Part shown: positions 26,736-35,273 of the stretch, piece after piece
How the letters are laid out: every line of letters starts with the position of its first letter
Position numbering within the stretch: the stretch's first letter is position 1
Source: Pseudocolwellia agarivorans
Lineage (GTDB): Bacteria > Pseudomonadota > Gammaproteobacteria > Enterobacterales > Alteromonadaceae
DNA length: 64,000 nucleotides
NCBI RefSeq assembly: GCF_002000085.1
Contig: NZ_MUZU01000002.1
Coordinates: 496,001 to 560,000 of the forward strand
Direction of reading: 5' to 3'
The notes under the pieces: model-generated
What the model was told of the DNA's origin: nothing
Database searches by the model: none
Seen by the model: only the letters and a program-made list of their open reading frames with translations
Translations under genes and position numbers: made by a program

Positions 26736-27473
26736 TTATAAGCTTGCTAAATACTTTTGGTAATCCTCTATAGCATTGGGATTACCTGTATTTTCTTGGC
26801 AAACACTTTGTCGATATTGAAAGTTAAACACATCAAACCATAAATCTAAAACTTCTGCGTTTACGCCCTCTCCTGCCATATCGAGTACTCTAGCTGCGAC
26901 TTCTGCTGTTGCAAACTGGTTGCTAGCTGATGCTTGTCTAATTTGATACCGAGAAATCATATCCTTGTTGTCTGTCATTTCAGGGTTAAATGAAACAACA
27001 GGAAAGCTGTTAAGGTATGGGCTTTTACGAAACATTTTTTTAGCTTCTCGCCAGCTACCATCTAGCATAATAAATAATGGTCGTTTTCCTGCTTTAAAAA
27101 CAAGAGTTTGATTATAAACTTCCCTTTCAGGTTCGGCATATTGATCAGGAAAGACCACAAAAGGTTGCCATTGTTCATCATTTAAAACGGCTAATAATGC
27201 TTTATTTTCTTCAGTTCTTGACCATAAAAAAGCAAACGTATCGGGTACTACGTCAGCAATTAATTTACCCGTATTGCTCGGTTTTAAAATTTCAGTGTCG
27301 TACATCAATAATAAAAAACCAGCATTACTTGTCATTTTTGGCGTTAATTTACAAATACAATGAGTTAAGCCAATACGACATTTTTCACAGCGTTTAACTT
27401 TCCAACCTCTAGAATTATAAACGGTGGTACTAATGCTTTTTCGATGCTCGTAAAGTCGATGAACTGCGTTCAT
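26736..27473 (-). CDS. tapT: tRNA-uridine aminocarboxypropyltransferase (DTW/TapT family)
   Basis: This 245-residue protein has the DTW-domain signature in its D-G-S-W form (L-D-G-S-W-R-E-A-K-K-M near residue 137). At its N-terminus is the cysteine cluster C-E-K-C-R-I-G-L-T-H-C-I-C (about residues 34-46), typical of TapT-type members. These enzymes attach the 3-amino-3-carboxypropyl group of SAM to a uridine (acp3U47 in the E. coli tRNA). It is a single gene, convergent to cobA. The family is secure; the target position is inferred from E. coli. Confidence 0.82.
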   Translation of the reverse strand: MNAVHRLYEHRKSISTTVYNSRGWKVKRCEKCRIGLTHCICKLTPKMTSNAGFLLLMYDTEILKPSNTGKLIADVVPDTFAFLWSRTEENKALLAVLNDEQWQPFVVFPDQYAEPEREVYNQTLVFKAGKRPLFIMLDGSWREAKKMFRKSPYLNSFPVVSFNPEMTDNKDMISRYQIRQASASNQFATAEVAARVLDMAGEGVNAEVLDLWFDVFNFQYRQSVCQENTGNPNAIEDYQKYLASL

Positions 27474-27537
27474 TAATTATTCTCATTAATAAAAAGGTAA
27501 ACATAAATAAGTGTTACAAAGTTTCGGTATGCTCGAC

Positions 27538-28155
27538 TCATTGTTTATTGACACTGGAATAGCGCTTAAAACTAAGTATAGTGCCTAATAAAGCTAAAAT
27601 AATAACAAGGGCTAAACCAACAACACCTAAAACATTATCGACAGCTTTAATACCTGTCCATTTTAAATAATGAATTTGATACATAGTATCAATAAATTCA
27701 GTGTCAGGACCTTGTTGATACAAACTCATTTGAGGCCAATTCAAGGTTATTTCGATTTGAGTGGACGTTAATACTGTTAAACCATCAAGACTCACTACAT
27801 TGCCATAACGTTCAGTATTATGCTTTATTGCATCTTGGATCAAAGCTTCTACTTGTTGCTCACTAGGTATTTCAATAATTTGCATTGTTGCTCTATCCAA
27901 ATGAGACCATTTATTATCTTCATTTTTAACTAATAAATGCTCTCCAAGAATGGAGTGTATTATTTTAATTTCAGACCACTGATTAGTGTTAGGCGTTGTA
28001 AATGAATTGATCGAAGGATATGTTTTTATGGCTAGTTGTTCGTAAGCTTCTGAATAACCAGGTTTAATAAAAAAGAAAACTCCCGTAATTGCCCAAGCAA
28101 TTAAAGGCAAAAGCATAATAAAACCTAGGTAGTTATGATAATTTTTAAGATTCAC
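27538..28155 (-). CDS. PepSY-type membrane protein
   Basis: This 205-residue protein has an N-terminal transmembrane helix (about residues 8-30) and a C-terminal one (about 175-198), flanking a soluble domain. N-Y-H-N-Y-L-G-F and W-A-I-T-G-V-F-F at the start resemble the first helix of PepSY_TM proteins, often linked to siderophore or iron reduction. The phrase Y-Q-I-H-Y-L-K-W-T near residue 160 fits too. It is smaller than the usual four-helix form. Its start overlaps the end of the DUF808 gene by 11 nt, so the two are coupled. Confidence 0.6.
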   Translation of the reverse strand: MNLKNYHNYLGFIMLLPLIAWAITGVFFFIKPGYSEAYEQLAIKTYPSINSFTTPNTNQWSEIKIIHSILGEHLLVKNEDNKWSHLDRATMQIIEIPSEQQVEALIQDAIKHNTERYGNVVSLDGLTVLTSTQIEITLNWPQMSLYQQGPDTEFIDTMYQIHYLKWTGIKAVDNVLGVVGLALVIILALLGTILSFKRYSSVNKQ

Positions 28156-29101
28156 GAGGTTCTTTATGATCAGCCTTTACGCTTTTTTTAAGTCTTATAC
28201 CCAATGAAACAATAGGTAATAAAATAGCGCCAGCTATAACCCCAACTAAACCTTCAAACAAAATAGAAATAGCACTTTTAAGGTCAAAATTTATTAAACT
28301 ATTGGTCCATGATATAAGATCAGAAATAATATGATGAATAAACTCAATGCTATGAACAATAATTCCGCCTCCTACTAAAAACATAGCGATAGTACCTACA
28401 ATAGCCAATGTTTTCATTAGTAATGGAGCAAAGGTTAACAAACCTCTACCTAAAGCTTTTTTGAGTGTACTAAATGAGCCTGATAGCGATTGCTTTAATA
28501 AATACAACCCTAAGTCGTCTAACTTAACAATTGCAGCAACTAGGCCATAAACACCAACAGTAATCAACAATGCCATGCTAGAAAGTACCATAACCTGCAT
28601 TTCAAACGAGGCATCTTGTAATGTCCCCAAAACAATAACAACAATTTCAGCAGATAGCACAAAATCTGTACGAATAGCCCCTTTAATTTTATTTTTCTCT
28701 AAAGCAACTATATCTACATCGCTGTTGATAACGTTTTTAACATGTTGTTTGTGGTTATTTTTACGGTGGAAAATTTTCTCAACAACTTTTTCCACTCCTT
28801 CATAACACAAAAACAAACCACCAATGACAAGCAAGATAGTAATAAACGAAGGAGCAAATGCACTAATAACAAGAGCTGCAGGAACTAATATTAATTTATT
28901 TAAAAAAGATCCTTTAGTAACAGCCCAAACAACGGGTAATTCACGGTTGGCTTTTACGCCAGAAACTTGTTCTGCGTTTAATGCTAAGTCATCACCTAAA
29001 ACACCCGCTGTTTTTTTAGCAGCAACTTTTGAAAGTATCGCAACATCATCCAAAATAGTTGCAATATCATCAATTAAAGTTAATAAACTAGCCCCAGCCA
29101 C
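28145..29101 (-). CDS. DUF808 family membrane protein (YedI-like)
   Basis: This 318-residue protein has the DUF808 N-terminus (L-T-L-I-D-D-I-A-T-I-L-D-D-V-A, then K-K-T-A-G-V-L-G-D-D-L-A-L-N-A) and about five to six hydrophobic segments, including 71-105, 160-190 and 230-255. The family is widespread and its function is unknown. It lies between a DUF6172 gene (27 nt upstream) and a PepSY-type gene (overlapping), on one short minus-strand operon. Confidence 0.8.
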   Translation of the reverse strand: MAGASLLTLIDDIATILDDVAILSKVAAKKTAGVLGDDLALNAEQVSGVKANRELPVVWAVTKGSFLNKLILVPAALVISAFAPSFITILLVIGGLFLCYEGVEKVVEKIFHRKNNHKQHVKNVINSDVDIVALEKNKIKGAIRTDFVLSAEIVVIVLGTLQDASFEMQVMVLSSMALLITVGVYGLVAAIVKLDDLGLYLLKQSLSGSFSTLKKALGRGLLTFAPLLMKTLAIVGTIAMFLVGGGIIVHSIEFIHHIISDLISWTNSLINFDLKSAISILFEGLVGVIAGAILLPIVSLGIRLKKSVKADHKEPRES

Positions 29102-29128
29102 TATTTAGCTCCTTGCTGAAAAATAAGA

Positions 29129-29443
29129 TTAATCTTCGTCTTCTTCGTCATCAATATCTGACTTAAATTGTCTAAAACCTTCTTTTGCAATAATTTCTAT
29201 ATAAAAAGAGGTTAAATTTTCAGATGCAGCTTTATCAATATGTTTATTTATTTCAGTTAAGTGTACTTCTTCAGCTTCAGCCTCTGTTAAGCCAAATTTA
29301 CAATCAAAATCCCAATAATCAGCATCAACAGGAAGAGTTTTATTACGCTCCCTTTTAATGTATTTTTTAACGTCGTGTTTCACACCATCAATTAATCTTT
29401 CGTATTTAATTTTAGGGTGAGTAAGGGTAAATGTCTTTTTCAT
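29129..29443 (-). CDS. DUF6172 family small protein
   Basis: This 104-residue, strongly charged protein begins M-K-K-T-F-T-L-T-H-P-K-I-K. It contains V-K-H-D-V-K-K-Y-I-K-R-E-R near residue 22 and Y-W-D-F-D-C-K-F-G near 43, which I recognise as the DUF6172 pattern. The C-terminus is a run of Asp and Glu. No signal peptide or membrane segment is present. It is likely the first gene of the operon with DUF808 and the PepSY-type gene. The function is unknown. Confidence 0.75.
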   Translation of the reverse strand: MKKTFTLTHPKIKYERLIDGVKHDVKKYIKRERNKTLPVDADYWDFDCKFGLTEAEAEEVHLTEINKHIDKAASENLTSFYIEIIAKEGFRQFKSDIDDEEDED

Positions 29444-29549
29444 GATTTTCCTAAATGTTTTACTAAATATATGATTTAGTTCGTTGCCTATATTTTACGT
29501 GATTTTTATTAGGGTATCGATACAATAATTAGAAATCACAATTAAAATA

Positions 29550-30173
29550 ATGAATAATAGCCATCAAATTTACCTCAGTATTAAAAACACTCTTATGATC
29601 AAGAAAAAGTTAGGCTTTGCAATTAACCTTCTCGCTTTATTTTTATTTGTTCCAGGCATAGTGCTTCCTATGTTTTCCTTGTCGATGGAGATGACTGCAA
29701 ATGTTAGCGGAACGGGCTTATCTTCAACTATAGTTGATAAAGAGCTCTCGCTTATAACAACAATCCAAGAATTATTTCAAGATGACAGAATACTTGTTGC
29801 CTTACTTATTTTAATTTTTTCAATATGTATCCCAGTGATTAAAACGATTTTAGTAACTATCGCTTTTTGGAAAAGAGAACAGCTTATTGAAAAGAAAATT
29901 ATTAGTTTTGTCGCTTCCATTGGCAAATGGTCGATGGCTGATGTTTTTGTTATTGCTATATTTCTCGCGGTTCTTTCTACAAATCATGCTGAAACAACAG
30001 ACATACAACAGCTTTCCATGTTCGGATTTAAAATGAATTTACATATTAGTAGCGAAACCTTATCGGTAGTGGGACAAGGTTTTTATTATTTTGCAGCGTA
30101 TTGTTTGTTATCGCTACTTGGAACACATTTATATCAACATGCTTTAAAAGAAATTGAAAAAACATCTAAATAA
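29550..30173 (+). CDS. paraquat-inducible protein A-like membrane protein
   Basis: This 207-residue protein has four hydrophobic segments (about residues 22-42, 75-100, 125-145 and 170-195). It has the PqiA-family phrases L-F-V-P-G-I-V-L-P-M-F and K-W-S-M-A-D-V-F-V-I-A. The PqiA/LetA family works with MCE-domain proteins in lipid traffic in other bacteria, but no MCE gene is nearby. An ATG 45 nt downstream (M-I-K-K-K-L-G) is an equally plausible start. The upstream ribosome site is weak for both. Confidence 0.72.
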   Translation: MNNSHQIYLSIKNTLMIKKKLGFAINLLALFLFVPGIVLPMFSLSMEMTANVSGTGLSSTIVDKELSLITTIQELFQDDRILVALLILIFSICIPVIKTILVTIAFWKREQLIEKKIISFVASIGKWSMADVFVIAIFLAVLSTNHAETTDIQQLSMFGFKMNLHISSETLSVVGQGFYYFAAYCLLSLLGTHLYQHALKEIEKTSK

Positions 30174-30282
30174 AACTGGAATGATTTCTGCTTGTACTAT
30201 AATTAATTATATTTTGTTAGAAAATTGACGTTACAGTCATTTAGCTATCACATGCATACAACAGAAAGAAAAAGGAGCAATT

Positions 30283-30576
30283 ATGTTAATTATTAGCGGT
30301 ACTGCAGAATTTATGGGTGAAACAAGTAAATTTGTAAAAGGTGACTTACATGCTTTTACTATGTTTTGTTTAAATGAAAATTTAGATGATCAACTTGTAG
30401 ATATCGAAAATTTCTTTAATGAACGCGATTGGGATCAAATAACGATTGAAGAAGCAGGATTAATTGATGACGATTCTATGTTAGACAATGATACGCTTAA
30501 ACAAGCCTATCAGAAAGCTAATGTAGAAAAATTATCTGTGGTTATTCAAAATACGCCGATTTCAAACGCAGCTTAA
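30283..30576 (+). CDS. conserved-looking small acidic protein, function unknown
   Basis: This 97-residue, acidic protein has no signal peptide, membrane segment or cysteine pair. An excellent ribosome site, AAGGAG, stands 5 nt before ATG, and codon use is like that of its neighbours, so it is probably a real gene. It begins M-L-I-I-S-G-T-A-E-F and has an N-E-R-D-W-D-Q-I-T-I-E-E-A-G segment near residue 44. I do not recognise a family. It is transcribed alone, between the PqiA-like gene and convergent miaE. Confidence 0.7.
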   Translation: MLIISGTAEFMGETSKFVKGDLHAFTMFCLNENLDDQLVDIENFFNERDWDQITIEEAGLIDDDSMLDNDTLKQAYQKANVEKLSVVIQNTPISNAA

Positions 30577-30666
30577 TTCTTTTATATGAAAAAAAATAAA
30601 ACACTATTTTGCAATAAATAGGGAATAGCGTTTTATCTTTTTTCGTGTATTCGTAGAAGCTATGTT

Positions 30667-31239
30667 CTAATGAAGCGCTGCTCTAAACGGAAGTTTAGCG
30701 CAAACATTTGCTTCAAATTCTAAAATTTCATCTAAGCGTACATCAACAGCATTTTTATCAAAATATTCGTAAGCTAGCTCTACAAATAAATTTTTATGTT
30801 TTGCTTCTGATTTAGCAATACTGACATAAAAGTCTTTATCTTTACCTGGCTCTAAAGCCTCAGCAACTAATGAAAATCGCTCATGCCCTCTCGCCTCAAT
30901 AACCGCTCCTACTAATAATCTATCCATAAAAAACTCTTCTTGACCATGTCTAAATACAGAACGAATTTCTTTTACGTAAGTATCTTTTTTATCATTCGCC
31001 AAAGGCACATTTCTAGCCGTTAAAAGTTTCAACACTTGTTTAAAATGAATGAGTTCTTCTAGGGCTAGATCCGTCATTTCTTTCACTAAACGTGTACGAT
31101 CTTGGTAATGAGACAACATCGAAATTGCCATCCCTGAAGCTTTTTTCTCTGCAGCTGCATGGTCTTGTAAAAAGGTATCAAAATCAGCTAAAACAGCTTC
31201 AGTCCATTCAAAAGGTGTATGATATTTAAGTTCAAACAT
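30667..31239 (-). CDS. miaE: tRNA-(ms2io6A) hydroxylase MiaE
   Basis: This protein of 190 residues is counted from the ATG at 31239 (M-F-E-L-K-Y-H-T). A start 13 codons further up would add a hydrophobic stretch not typical for the family. It is a ferritin-like diiron hydroxylase with the E-x2-H ligand motifs: E-E-L-I-H near residue 64, E-A-R-G-H near 120 and E-A-K-H near 150. It hydroxylates the isopentenyl group at position 37 of tRNAs, using O2. It is a stand-alone gene on the minus strand, close to trhO. Confidence 0.9.
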   Translation of the reverse strand: MFELKYHTPFEWTEAVLADFDTFLQDHAAAEKKASGMAISMLSHYQDRTRLVKEMTDLALEELIHFKQVLKLLTARNVPLANDKKDTYVKEIRSVFRHGQEEFFMDRLLVGAVIEARGHERFSLVAEALEPGKDKDFYVSIAKSEAKHKNLFVELAYEYFDKNAVDVRLDEILEFEANVCAKLPFRAALH

Positions 31240-31366
31240 GAGATAAGTCAATAATAAATAAAGCAGGATCTTACCCATCTATTACTGAAGAAAAAAGAAT
31301 TAATTCGAATTTTTGAAAAAGAAGTGTTTTATCGAGTATCAAAAAGATGTTGTCGTAATAATAAGC

Positions 31367-31404
31367 ATGCAGTAACTCTAATAAAACAATTAGAGTTACT
31401 GCAT
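31367..31404 (-). terminator. 16-bp perfect hairpin downstream of the DUF3545 gene
   Basis: ATGCAGTAACTCTAAT (31367-31382) and ATTAGAGTTACTGCAT (31389-31404) form a perfect 16-bp stem with a six-base loop. It begins 7 nt past the DUF3545 stop. The T-run expected after a minus-strand terminator is weak (TTATTATTA). It may be a terminator or a 3'-end stabiliser. Confidence 0.55.
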
Positions 31405-31411
31405 AAAAAAA

Positions 31412-31585
31412 TTACAAACCATATTGGCTATACTCTAATAATTCTCGACGTAATCTTTGTTTTTCTTTAAAACTCTCTATTTCACGCCACTTTCTTTTAG
31501 TACCCTTTGTGTTGAGTTTACTGTTTAGCATATTCGTTTCTTCATTAAATAATTCTTCTGTTCCATGTAAATCATAATTAGCCAT
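31412..31585 (-). CDS. DUF3545 family small protein
   Basis: This 57-residue basic protein starts at an ATG preceded by GAGGG. The core K-R-K-W-R-E-I-E-S-F-K-E-K-Q-R-L-R-R-E-L is the recognisable DUF3545 pattern of gammaproteobacteria. The N-terminus is acidic (E-E-L-F-N-E-E). The function is unknown; the basic helix could bind nucleic acid. It is transcribed divergently from trhO. Confidence 0.75.
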   Translation of the reverse strand: MANYDLHGTEELFNEETNMLNSKLNTKGTKRKWREIESFKEKQRLRRELLEYSQYGL

Positions 31586-31813
31586 TTTCAAACCCTCTTC
31601 AAAAAAGTTAATAAAGTTAATAAAGTTAAGCTATAAATGTAAAAGTAAAATATGACTAATTCTTTACTGAAGCATGACAACTTGAAGAAATTAAATAAAA
31701 AAATTGATCTAGCGCATAAAGTTAACACCGAGAAGTATTTTGTTAATTCGTATTATTTGCTAGAATTCCGCATCTTGTGATTAAGGCCATAGATGTTTTA
31801 ATTACACTAAGCT

Positions 31814-31867
31814 AACAACATATTACATATGTTGTTTTAATCTACAGCACCAGATTTACGTTCTGGT
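31814..31867 (+). promoter_or_regulatory. two short hairpins in the trhO leader
   Basis: AACAACATAT (31814-31823) pairs with ATATGTTGTT (31827-31836), and ACCAGA (31849-31854) pairs with TCTGGT (31862-31867). The second ends 7 nt before the first possible ATG of trhO, so it could affect ribosome access. The first is followed by TTTTAA. Function unproven. Confidence 0.35.
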
Positions 31868-31886
31868 TAGTTCAATGGGTAACTCA

Positions 31887-32864
31887 ATGAGTCAAATTAC
31901 AGTTTGTGCGTTATATAAGTTTGTTCGATTAGAAAATTTTGAAAATTTAAAACCTTCTCTTTTAGCTACAATGGAAAAAAATGAAGTAAAAGGTACGCTA
32001 TTATTAGCTGAAGAAGGTATTAATGGGACAATAGCAGGCCCTCAGGCAGGTATAGATAATGTACTTAACTTTTTAGAGCAAGACAGTCGCTTATCTCCTT
32101 TATCTTTTAAAGTTTCTTACAACACTGAAAATCCATTTCAACGTACTAAAGTAAAACTAAAAAAAGAAATAGTGACTATGGGTGTTGAGGGTATAGACCC
32201 TACGCTTACTGTTGGCACCTACGTAAAACCTAAAGATTGGAATGCCTTAATTTCTGATCCTGATGTGCTACTTGTAGATACTCGTAACGATTACGAAGTT
32301 GAAATAGGCACATTTAAAAACGCAATAAACCCTGATACAGAAACCTTTCGCGAGTTTCCTGAGTATGTTGAAAAAAACTTAGATAAAAATAAACATAAGA
32401 AAGTGGCTATGTTTTGTACGGGCGGTATTCGTTGTGAAAAATCTACCGCTTATTTAAAAGAACAAGGTTTTGAAGAGGTTTATCATTTAGAAGGTGGTGT
32501 TTTAAAATACCTAGAAGAAATCCCCCAAGAAGAAACAATGTGGGAAGGAGAATGTTTTGTTTTTGACAGCCGAGTTGCGGTTAATCATAACCTAGAACAA
32601 GGCCAATACGATCAATGTTTTGCGTGTAGATTTCCAATTACAGAAGAGGAAAAACAAAGTGAGCATTATGTTAAAGGCGTAAGTTGTCCACGTTGTATTG
32701 ATAAATATACAGATGAGCAACGCGCGGGCTTCAGAGAAAGAGAGCGCCAAGTAAACTTAGCTAAAGAACGTGGTGAAAGCCATATTGGCGGCGATGTTAA
32801 ACATATTATTAAAGAAAAACGTAAAGAAAAAACATTACGTAAAAGTGAACAATCTAAAGCCTAA
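31887..32864 (+). CDS. trhO: tRNA uridine(34) hydroxylase TrhO (rhodanese family, YceA)
   Basis: This protein of 325 residues is counted from the ATG at 31887 ([12 protein letters not shown]); an ATG 12 nt upstream adds M-G-N-S. The N-terminal UPF0176 domain is followed by a rhodanese domain with the catalytic loop [11 protein letters not shown] near residue 170. A cysteine-rich C-terminal part follows (C-F-A-C-R and C-P-R-C, about 250-275). TrhO makes 5-hydroxyuridine at the wobble position with O2. It is a single gene with hairpins in its leader. Confidence 0.92.
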   Translation: MSQITVCALYKFVRLENFENLKPSLLATMEKNEVKGTLLLAEEGINGTIAGPQAGIDNVLNFLEQDSRLSPLSFKVSYNTENPFQRTKVKLKKEIVTMGVEGIDPTLTVGTYVKPKDWNALISDPDVLLVDTRNDYEVEIGTFKNAINPDTETFREFPEYVEKNLDKNKHKKVAMFCTGGIRCEKSTAYLKEQGFEEVYHLEGGVLKYLEEIPQEETMWEGECFVFDSRVAVNHNLEQGQYDQCFACRFPITEEEKQSEHYVKGVSCPRCIDKYTDEQRAGFRERERQVNLAKERGESHIGGDVKHIIKEKRKEKTLRKSEQSKA

Positions 32865-32894
32865 CCCCTGAGTAACTTAGCCTTAAAGTCTACT

Positions 32895-32918
32895 AACCTC
32901 AGCTTGTATGCTGAGGTT
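32895..32918. terminator. hairpin between convergent trhO and rhlE-type genes
   Basis: A 9-bp perfect stem, AACCTCAGC / GCTGAGGTT, with a six-base loop lies in the 119-nt convergent space. The T-runs on both sides are weak, so efficiency is uncertain. Confidence 0.5.
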
Positions 32919-32983
32919 GGGGTTTAGTTATTCTTTCTTAAAAACTGATTTATCCAGTTTGAATTTTATAAAAAACTTACCTC

Positions 32984-34174
32984 TCAAAGTCTTTGTTTAT
33001 TTTTAGGCACATAATTTAAAATAGATAAAGGCACTACTTTTTTCACAGGAAATTGTTCGAACTCCTTTCGTTCAATAATATGCCCTAGCTTACTTTCAAT
33101 AGCACAAAGGTTTCTAAAGTTGTCTTTCGCCACAAAAGAAATGGCTTCACCACTAGCACCTGCTCTACCCGTTCTTCCAATTCTGTGTATATAGTCATCT
33201 GCTTTATCAGGTAAGTCGTAATTTATCACTCTCGATAAATCATCAATATCAATTCCTCGGGCGGCCACAGCAGTAGCCACTAAAAATTGAATTTTTCCCG
33301 ATTTAAAATCAGCCAGTATTTTTTCTCTTATTTCTTGCGTTTTACCACTATGAATACACTCAGCTTTAATATCACGCTTTTCCAATTGGCTTACTAATTT
33401 AGCAGCGCCGTGTTTAGTTTCAATAAATATAAGCGCCTGTTTCCATTCATTGTCTTTAATTAGATAACTTAATAAAGCAGATTTATTGGTTTTATCTACA
33501 GTGACTAACCATTGATCGATTTTAGGCTGTGTTGATTTGTCTTGTTTAATAGAAATTTCAACCGCATGAGGACCAATAGCTCGCTTAGCTAACTGGCGAA
33601 TATCGTCAGATAATGTAGCAGAAAATAATAAGTTTTGGCGCTGCGTAGGTAATCGTTCAATTATTTTATTAATGTCTTCTCTAAAGCCCATATCAAGCAT
33701 TCTATCGGCTTCATCGAGTACTAATACTTCCAACTCATCAAAATGCAATGCTCGTTGATGCGCCATATCAAGTAAACGTCCAGGTGTAGCAACAAGAATA
33801 TCTATCCCCCAAATTAAACGCTGCTTTTGAGGTTCTGCATCAATTCCACCATACATAGCCATAGAGCTTAATTCTAAGTGTTTACTGTAATTTGCAATAC
33901 TCGCTTCAACTTGAACGGCTAATTCTCTTGTAGGTGTCAATATAAGCGCTTTAATGCGCTTACCTCGTAATGTATAACCAGTATTGAGTAACTCTAAAAT
34001 GGGTAATACGAAGCTGGCGGTTTTTCCTGTACCTGTTTGGGCTGCAGCAATAAGGTCTTTTTTAGACAAAATAATAGGAATAGCGCGTTTTTGTATGTCG
34101 GTTGGTGTTTTATAGCCTTGCTCAGCTATTGCTTTTAAAACAGGCTCAGATAAACCCAGTGTTGAAAATGACAT
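32984..34174 (-). CDS. DEAD-box ATP-dependent RNA helicase, RhlE type
   Basis: This 396-residue two-domain helicase has motif Q (F-S-T-L-G-L-S...Y-K-T-P-T-D-I-Q), motif I A-Q-T-G-T-G-K-T near residue 45, motif II V-L-D-E-A-D-R near 150 and motif III S-A-T near 185. Motif VI is H-R-I-G-R-T-G-R-A-G near 330. The core matches RhlE. The C-terminal tail is short and lacks the basic extension of longer RhlE proteins. It is probably involved in rRNA or mRNA remodelling, which matters in cold-adapted marine bacteria (inference). Confidence 0.87.
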   Translation of the reverse strand: MSFSTLGLSEPVLKAIAEQGYKTPTDIQKRAIPIILSKKDLIAAAQTGTGKTASFVLPILELLNTGYTLRGKRIKALILTPTRELAVQVEASIANYSKHLELSSMAMYGGIDAEPQKQRLIWGIDILVATPGRLLDMAHQRALHFDELEVLVLDEADRMLDMGFREDINKIIERLPTQRQNLLFSATLSDDIRQLAKRAIGPHAVEISIKQDKSTQPKIDQWLVTVDKTNKSALLSYLIKDNEWKQALIFIETKHGAAKLVSQLEKRDIKAECIHSGKTQEIREKILADFKSGKIQFLVATAVAARGIDIDDLSRVINYDLPDKADDYIHRIGRTGRAGASGEAISFVAKDNFRNLCAIESKLGHIIERKEFEQFPVKKVVPLSILNYVPKNKQRL

Positions 34175-34474
34175 ACGTACCTCTACTCAAATAGCTCAAA
34201 CAATTTAAGGCGCGGAGTATAGCAGTATAATGAAATAGATAATAAAGGCTTATTTTAAACTTAGTGCAAAACAATATAGCGACACGAACCTTTATTAATA
34301 TCAATAAAGCTAGACGAATACATAGAGAAAGCAAAGCTTAAACATAAAAGCTATTGTTGTTAAAGTGACGAGTGTATATCATTGATTATTCGCTAAACTA
34401 ATCTCTGTAGCTAACATTGTTCAATTTTAATGTTACAGCTTAAATCATTAACCATATAAGATGCCTCCACAGCC
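34175..34474. other. 300-nt divergent intergenic region
   Basis: This region separates the RhlE-type helicase gene (minus strand) from the flavin reductase-like gene (plus strand). It contains no supported gene and no clear hairpin. It should hold both promoters, but I see no convincing -35/-10 pair. Confidence 0.5.
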
Positions 34475-35140
34475 ATGATCATAAATTTTTCAGATTACTC
34501 AGCAAATCAACGTTACCATTTAATGACTCAAACAATTATTCCTCGACCTATCGCCTGGGCATTAACCTTATCTGATGATGAACTATCTAAAAAAGACAAT
34601 GAATGTCAATTTAACCTAGCACCTTTTTCATATTTCACCGCTGTTTCAAGTAAACCAGCAATATTAATGATATCTGTGGGGAAAAAACCTACGGGAGAAG
34701 CTAAAGACACTTTGGTGAATATACTTAACCATAAAAAGATAGTCATTCATATTGCCTCTGAACAACAATCAGAATTAGTTACTCAAACAGCTGCAACACT
34801 AGCTCATGGCGAATCAGAGCTTGATTTAATCAATTTAAATGAATCAGTAGATAATTCACTTTTAAGCACTGTACCTTTCGAAGGTTTTGCATTACCTCGA
34901 CTAGAGCAATGCGATATTGCCTACGGCTGTGAGCTTTATGAAATAAAAGAGATTGGAGATATCCCTCAAACACTTATTTTTGTTGAAGTTAAGCAAGTTT
35001 ACATCAATGATAAAGTAACCGTTCTAGATACAAAAAATAGAGTTAAAGTGCATGCTGATATGGTTAACCCTCTAGCTCGATTAGGGGCTAGTGAATATGC
35101 AGGGATCACTAAACCTTTTACAAAACAGCGCCCTGAATGA
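34475..35140 (+). CDS. flavin reductase-like (FMN-binding split-barrel) protein
   Basis: This 221-residue protein has the family phrases T-I-I-P-R-P-I-A-W-A near residue 22, F-N-L-A-P-F-S-Y-F-T-A-V near 46 and G-E-A-K-D-T-L-V-N-I near 78. Together these outline the FMN-binding site of the flavin reductase-like superfamily. It has no partner oxygenase gene beside it, so the electron acceptor is unknown. It is a single gene, convergent with the ABC exporter gene. Confidence 0.8.
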   Translation: MIINFSDYSANQRYHLMTQTIIPRPIAWALTLSDDELSKKDNECQFNLAPFSYFTAVSSKPAILMISVGKKPTGEAKDTLVNILNHKKIVIHIASEQQSELVTQTAATLAHGESELDLINLNESVDNSLLSTVPFEGFALPRLEQCDIAYGCELYEIKEIGDIPQTLIFVEVKQVYINDKVTVLDTKNRVKVHADMVNPLARLGASEYAGITKPFTKQRPE

Positions 35141-35273
35141 TTATAAATTTACTTGACCTCTATCTCTACTCAAGTCACTAAAATTCATAACACATTGATT
35201 TAAATAACAGTAAGTTATTAATAATCAACCTAGTTATAGAATGAACAACCTCTCTAGGTTATTGAATAACTCG

